NCBI GenBank assembly: GCA_025463515.1
Contig: JAODAQ010000035.1
Span: 1 to 64,000 of the forward strand
Length of the DNA: 64,000 nucleotides
Reading direction: 5' to 3'
Source: Rhodoglobus sp.
GTDB lineage: Bacteria > Actinomycetota > Actinomycetes > Actinomycetales > Microbacteriaceae
Numbering within the stretch: position 1 is the stretch's first letter; every line of letters begins with the position of its first letter. Below the pieces are notes generated by a model. That model was not told where the DNA came from. It saw only the letters and a program-made list of their open reading frames with translations, and did not search any database. This document shows positions 61,667-64,000 of this stretch, one piece after another. A program made the translations under genes and the position numbers.

Positions 61667-62290
61667 ATGCCTGTCGACGTGCTGTGGAACTCCGCCGAAG
61701 AACCGATCGGCACGCTCGTGCTCGCGCACGGGGCCGGCGGCGCCATGGACTCGCCGTGGCTCAACGAGATGGCGGCGCTCGTGGCGAGCCGGGGCATCCG
61801 TGTCGCTCGCTTCGAGTTCGCCTACATGGCGGGGCGGCGCACCGGGACCAGGAGGGCGGTGCCCAAGGCGGAGCTCGTCATGGACGAGTACCGCGAGGTC
61901 GTCGAGCAGATCGGCGGCGACAACCTCTTCATCGGCGGCAAGTCGTACGGCGGGCGGGTCGCGAGCATGGTGGCGGACGGGCTGCTGGATGCCGGCGCGA
62001 TCCGCGGCCTCGTGTGCCTGGGGTACCCGTTCCACCCGCCGGGCAAGCCCGAGCAGTTGCGCACGGCGCACCTCACGGGCATCCGGACCCCGACGCTCAT
62101 CTGCCAGGGCGAGCGCGACCCGTTCGGCACCGAGGCCGAGGTGCGCGGCTACGAGCTCTCGCCCGCGATCGAGGTGCTGACGTTCGCCGACGGCGACCAC
62201 GAGCTGAAGCCGCGCAAGGGAGTGACCGGGCTCACCCTGCGCGACCACCTGACGACGGCCGCGGACGCGATCCTCCGGCTGGTTGAGTAG
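61667..62290 (+). CDS. Alpha/beta hydrolase (KANL3/Tex30-like, dienelactone-hydrolase related)
   Basis: The 207-residue protein has TLVLAHGAGGAMDSPWLNEMA, RFEFAYMAGRRTG, the nucleophile elbow GGKSYGGRVASMVAD (Ser about residue 100), CQGERDPFGT with the acid and DGDHELKPRKG with the His. The closing LVE codons and TAG stop are part of a REP-like element. Confidence 0.9.
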   Translation: MPVDVLWNSAEEPIGTLVLAHGAGGAMDSPWLNEMAALVASRGIRVARFEFAYMAGRRTGTRRAVPKAELVMDEYREVVEQIGGDNLFIGGKSYGGRVASMVADGLLDAGAIRGLVCLGYPFHPPGKPEQLRTAHLTGIRTPTLICQGERDPFGTEAEVRGYELSPAIEVLTFADGDHELKPRKGVTGLTLRDHLTTAADAILRLVE

Positions 62291-62357
62291 CGCAGCGTAT
62301 CGACACCGGTAGCGCACCGGTTTCGATACGAGCGCTGGGGCGCCCTACTCAACCCGC
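62279..62357. repeat. REP-like palindromic element between convergent genes
   Basis: GGTTGAGTAGCGC and CCTACTCAACCCGCC form the ends, with TATCGACACCGG/CCGGTTTCGATACG within. Its left end supplies the stop codon of the alpha/beta hydrolase and its right end abuts the ilvE stop at 62358. Confidence 0.88.
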
Positions 62358-63464
62358 CTAGGCGTCCAGGCGGGTGAGCCACCCGTGGCGGTCGGCGACC
62401 CGGCCGTACTGGATGTCGGTGAGCTCCTGGCGCAGCGAGAGCGTGAGCTCCCCCGCGGGGGCGTCGGCCTCGCCGATCGTGTAGTTCGCCGCCTTGAACT
62501 GGGCGATCGGCACGACGACCGCGGCGGTTCCGCACGCGAACATCTCGGTGATCTCGCCGGATGCCACGCCCTCGCGCACCTCGTCGATCGTGACCTTGCG
62601 CTGCTCGACATTCAGGCCGCGGTCCTTCGCGAGCTGCAGGATCGAGTCGAGCGTGATGCCCTCGAGGATGCTGGAGGACTCCGGGGTGACGATGCGGCCG
62701 TCCTTGTAGACGAACACGACGTTCATGCCGCCGAGCTCCTCGAGGTACTTGCTCTTCTCGGAGTCGAGGAACAGCACCTGGGCGCAGCCGTGGTCGTACG
62801 CCTCCTGCTGCGCGACGAGCGACGACGCGTAGTTGCCGCCGGTCTTCGCCGCACCCATGCCGCCTCGGCCGGCGCGCGCGTAGTCGGTGGAGACCCAGAT
62901 CGAGACGGGGGCCACTCCCCCGCTGAAGTACGCGCCCGCGGGCGAGGCGATCACGTAGTAGTTGACCTTCGCGGCGGGGCGCACCCCGAGGAACGCCTCC
63001 TTCGCGAACATGAAGGGGCGCAGGTACAGGGAGGTATCGGGGGCGTCCGGCACCCAGCGGGCGTCGACGGCGATGAGCTGCCGCAGCGACTCGATGAAGT
63101 ACTCGGTCGGCAGCTCGGGCAGCGCGAGGCGGGCGGCGGAGCGCTTCATGCGCTCGGCGTTCATCTCGGGGCGGAACGTGTAGATGCCGCCGTCCTGGTG
63201 GCGGTAGGCCTTGAGCCCCTCGAAAACCTCCTGCGCGTAGTGCAGTACTGCCGCTGCCGGGTCGAGCGCGATCGGTCCGTAGGGCTGCACCCGCGGACGG
63301 TGCCAGCCGCCCAGCTCGCTCCAGCAGATGTCGACCATGTGGTCGGTGAAGTGCTTGCCGAAGCCGGGGTTCGCGAGGATGTCGGCGTGCTCTGCGGCGG
63401 AGCGGGATTCCTGGTTCGGCTTCACCATGAACTGGAGAGTCGTGGGGGCGAGGAGGTTCTTCAT
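62358..63464 (-). CDS. ilvE: Branched-chain amino acid aminotransferase
   Basis: IlvE does the last step of leucine, isoleucine and valine synthesis. The 368-residue fold type IV PLP enzyme has GPIALDPAAAVLHYAQEVFEGLKAYR, the PLP lysine in GGMGAAKTGGNYASSLVAQ, and LEELGGMNVVFV. AAGGA precedes the ATG. It follows leuB on the same strand by 25 nt. Confidence 0.96.
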   Translation of the reverse strand: MKNLLAPTTLQFMVKPNQESRSAAEHADILANPGFGKHFTDHMVDICWSELGGWHRPRVQPYGPIALDPAAAVLHYAQEVFEGLKAYRHQDGGIYTFRPEMNAERMKRSAARLALPELPTEYFIESLRQLIAVDARWVPDAPDTSLYLRPFMFAKEAFLGVRPAAKVNYYVIASPAGAYFSGGVAPVSIWVSTDYARAGRGGMGAAKTGGNYASSLVAQQEAYDHGCAQVLFLDSEKSKYLEELGGMNVVFVYKDGRIVTPESSSILEGITLDSILQLAKDRGLNVEQRKVTIDEVREGVASGEITEMFACGTAAVVVPIAQFKAANYTIGEADAPAGELTLSLRQELTDIQYGRVADRHGWLTRLDA

Positions 63465-63489
63465 GGGGGGTCCTTAGTCGGAAGGTCTG

Positions 63490-64000
63490 TTAATTCTGCT
63501 TCACTCTTGCCGCGATCGCGTCACCGATTTCCGAGGTGCTGCGTTTCGCCGTGCCCCTGGCCGCCAGGTCTGCCTCGACCGCCGTCGTGATGCGGGCCGC
63601 GGCATCCGTCTCGCCCTTGTGGGTGAGCAGGAGTGCTACGGACAGGATCGCGGCCGTGGGGTCGGCGAGCTGCTGGCCTGCGATGTCCGGGGCCGAACCG
63701 TGCACGGGCTCGAACATGCTGGGGAAGGCGCCGTCCGGGTTGATATTGCCCGAGGCCGCCAGTCCGATGCCGCCGCTGATTGCGGCAGCGAGATCGGTGA
63801 GGATATCGCCGAAGAGGTTGTCCGTGACGATGACGTCGAATCTAGCAGGATTCGTCACGAGGAAGATGGTCGCGGCGTCGACGTGGAGGTAGTCCCAGTC
63901 CACCGATGGGTGATTGGCCGCCTCCGCGGTCACGAGCCGCTGCCACAGCGAGCCGGCGTGGGTGAGCACGTTGGTCTTGTGCACGAGGGTCAGCTTCCCT
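63490..64000 (-). CDS. leuB: 3-isopropylmalate dehydrogenase (partial, 5' end beyond window)
   Basis: About 169 C-terminal residues are present. The isocitrate/isopropylmalate dehydrogenase signature [32 protein letters not shown] is seen, along with [31 protein letters not shown]. The visible chain begins [14 protein letters not shown]. With leuC, leuD and ilvE in this window it completes most of the lower leucine pathway. Confidence 0.95.
   Translation of the reverse strand, partial: GKLTLVHKTNVLTHAGSLWQRLVTAEAANHPSVDWDYLHVDAATIFLVTNPARFDVIVTDNLFGDILTDLAAAISGGIGLAASGNINPDGAFPSMFEPVHGSAPDIAGQQLADPTAAILSVALLLTHKGETDAAARITTAVEADLAARGTAKRSTSEIGDAIAARVKQN

Overview
The window looks like chromosomal DNA of a high-GC actinobacterium, most likely a member of the Microbacteriaceae. 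The grounds are the codon bias, the L32 without cysteines, a monoderm-type Tad pilus locus without a secretin gene, coenzyme F420 genes, MoxR/DUF58/transglutaminase clusters, and many starts that look leaderless: a TAnnnT hexamer 6-8 nt before ATG/GTG with no Shine-Dalgarno. Genus and species cannot be fixed from the sequence alone.

Layout. (1) 1-2356, minus: mutM (cut by the edge), rnc, rpmF and a DUF177 gene. (2) 2720-11289, minus: an eight-gene operon for reductive pyrimidine breakdown: beta-ureidopropionase, dihydropyrimidinase, an LLM-family flavin/F420 oxidoreductase, an ABC importer (two permeases, ATPase, lipoprotein) and an omega-aminotransferase. (3) 11477-14261, plus: a three-gene ABC importer of the type proposed to move F420-0 or a related F420 precursor. 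(4) 14310-18879, minus: MoxR ATPase, DUF58 and transglutaminase/DUF4129 proteins. (5) 19327-22579: F420 assembly genes cofD, cofC, cofE and an F420-dependent glucose-6-phosphate dehydrogenase-type enzyme. (6) 22611-25097: a lipoprotein, an alpha/beta hydrolase and a divergent TetR regulator. (7) 25094-37040: housekeeping genes coaD, recG, M50 protease, rsmD, thiL, ddl, gpsA, plsC, murA, leuD and leuC. (8) 37203-40652: zinc-ribbon/FHA protein, TerC transporter under a manganese riboswitch, and a DUF222/HNH protein. (9) 40747-48225: Tad/Flp pilus locus. (10) 48488-64000: tRNA-Glu, diacylglycerol kinase, a CopB/CsoR copper locus, DUF2207, a TetR-regulated MFS exporter, tRNA-Gln, a thioredoxin-reductase-like enzyme, gltX, a VapBC-like pair, FAH hydrolase, ilvE and the start-truncated view of leuB.

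How it fits together. coaD and DUF177/rpmF are commonly close neighbours in this group, but here about 22.7 kb lies between them. That block holds every F420-related gene of the window together with the pyrimidine operon, so it reads as an acquired or rearranged metabolic block. No dihydropyrimidine dehydrogenase is present. The LLM protein in the operon is a candidate for the missing first reductive step, with the neighbouring F420 genes supplying its cofactor. fbiC (FO synthase) is not in the window, which leaves open that FO or F420-0 is imported by the adjacent ABC transporter.

Regulation and repeats. A family of palindromic REP-like elements (about 75 bp) sits against stop codons, and short related forms are read in frame inside mutM, copB, the thioredoxin-reductase-like gene, the leuC 3' end and the 5' end of the F420-transporter permease. 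A 14-codon leader peptide with three consecutive CTT leucine codons precedes leuCD and is accompanied by alternative stem-loops. Two TetR genes, csoR and the VapB-like gene each have a clear palindromic operator over or beside a -10 box.
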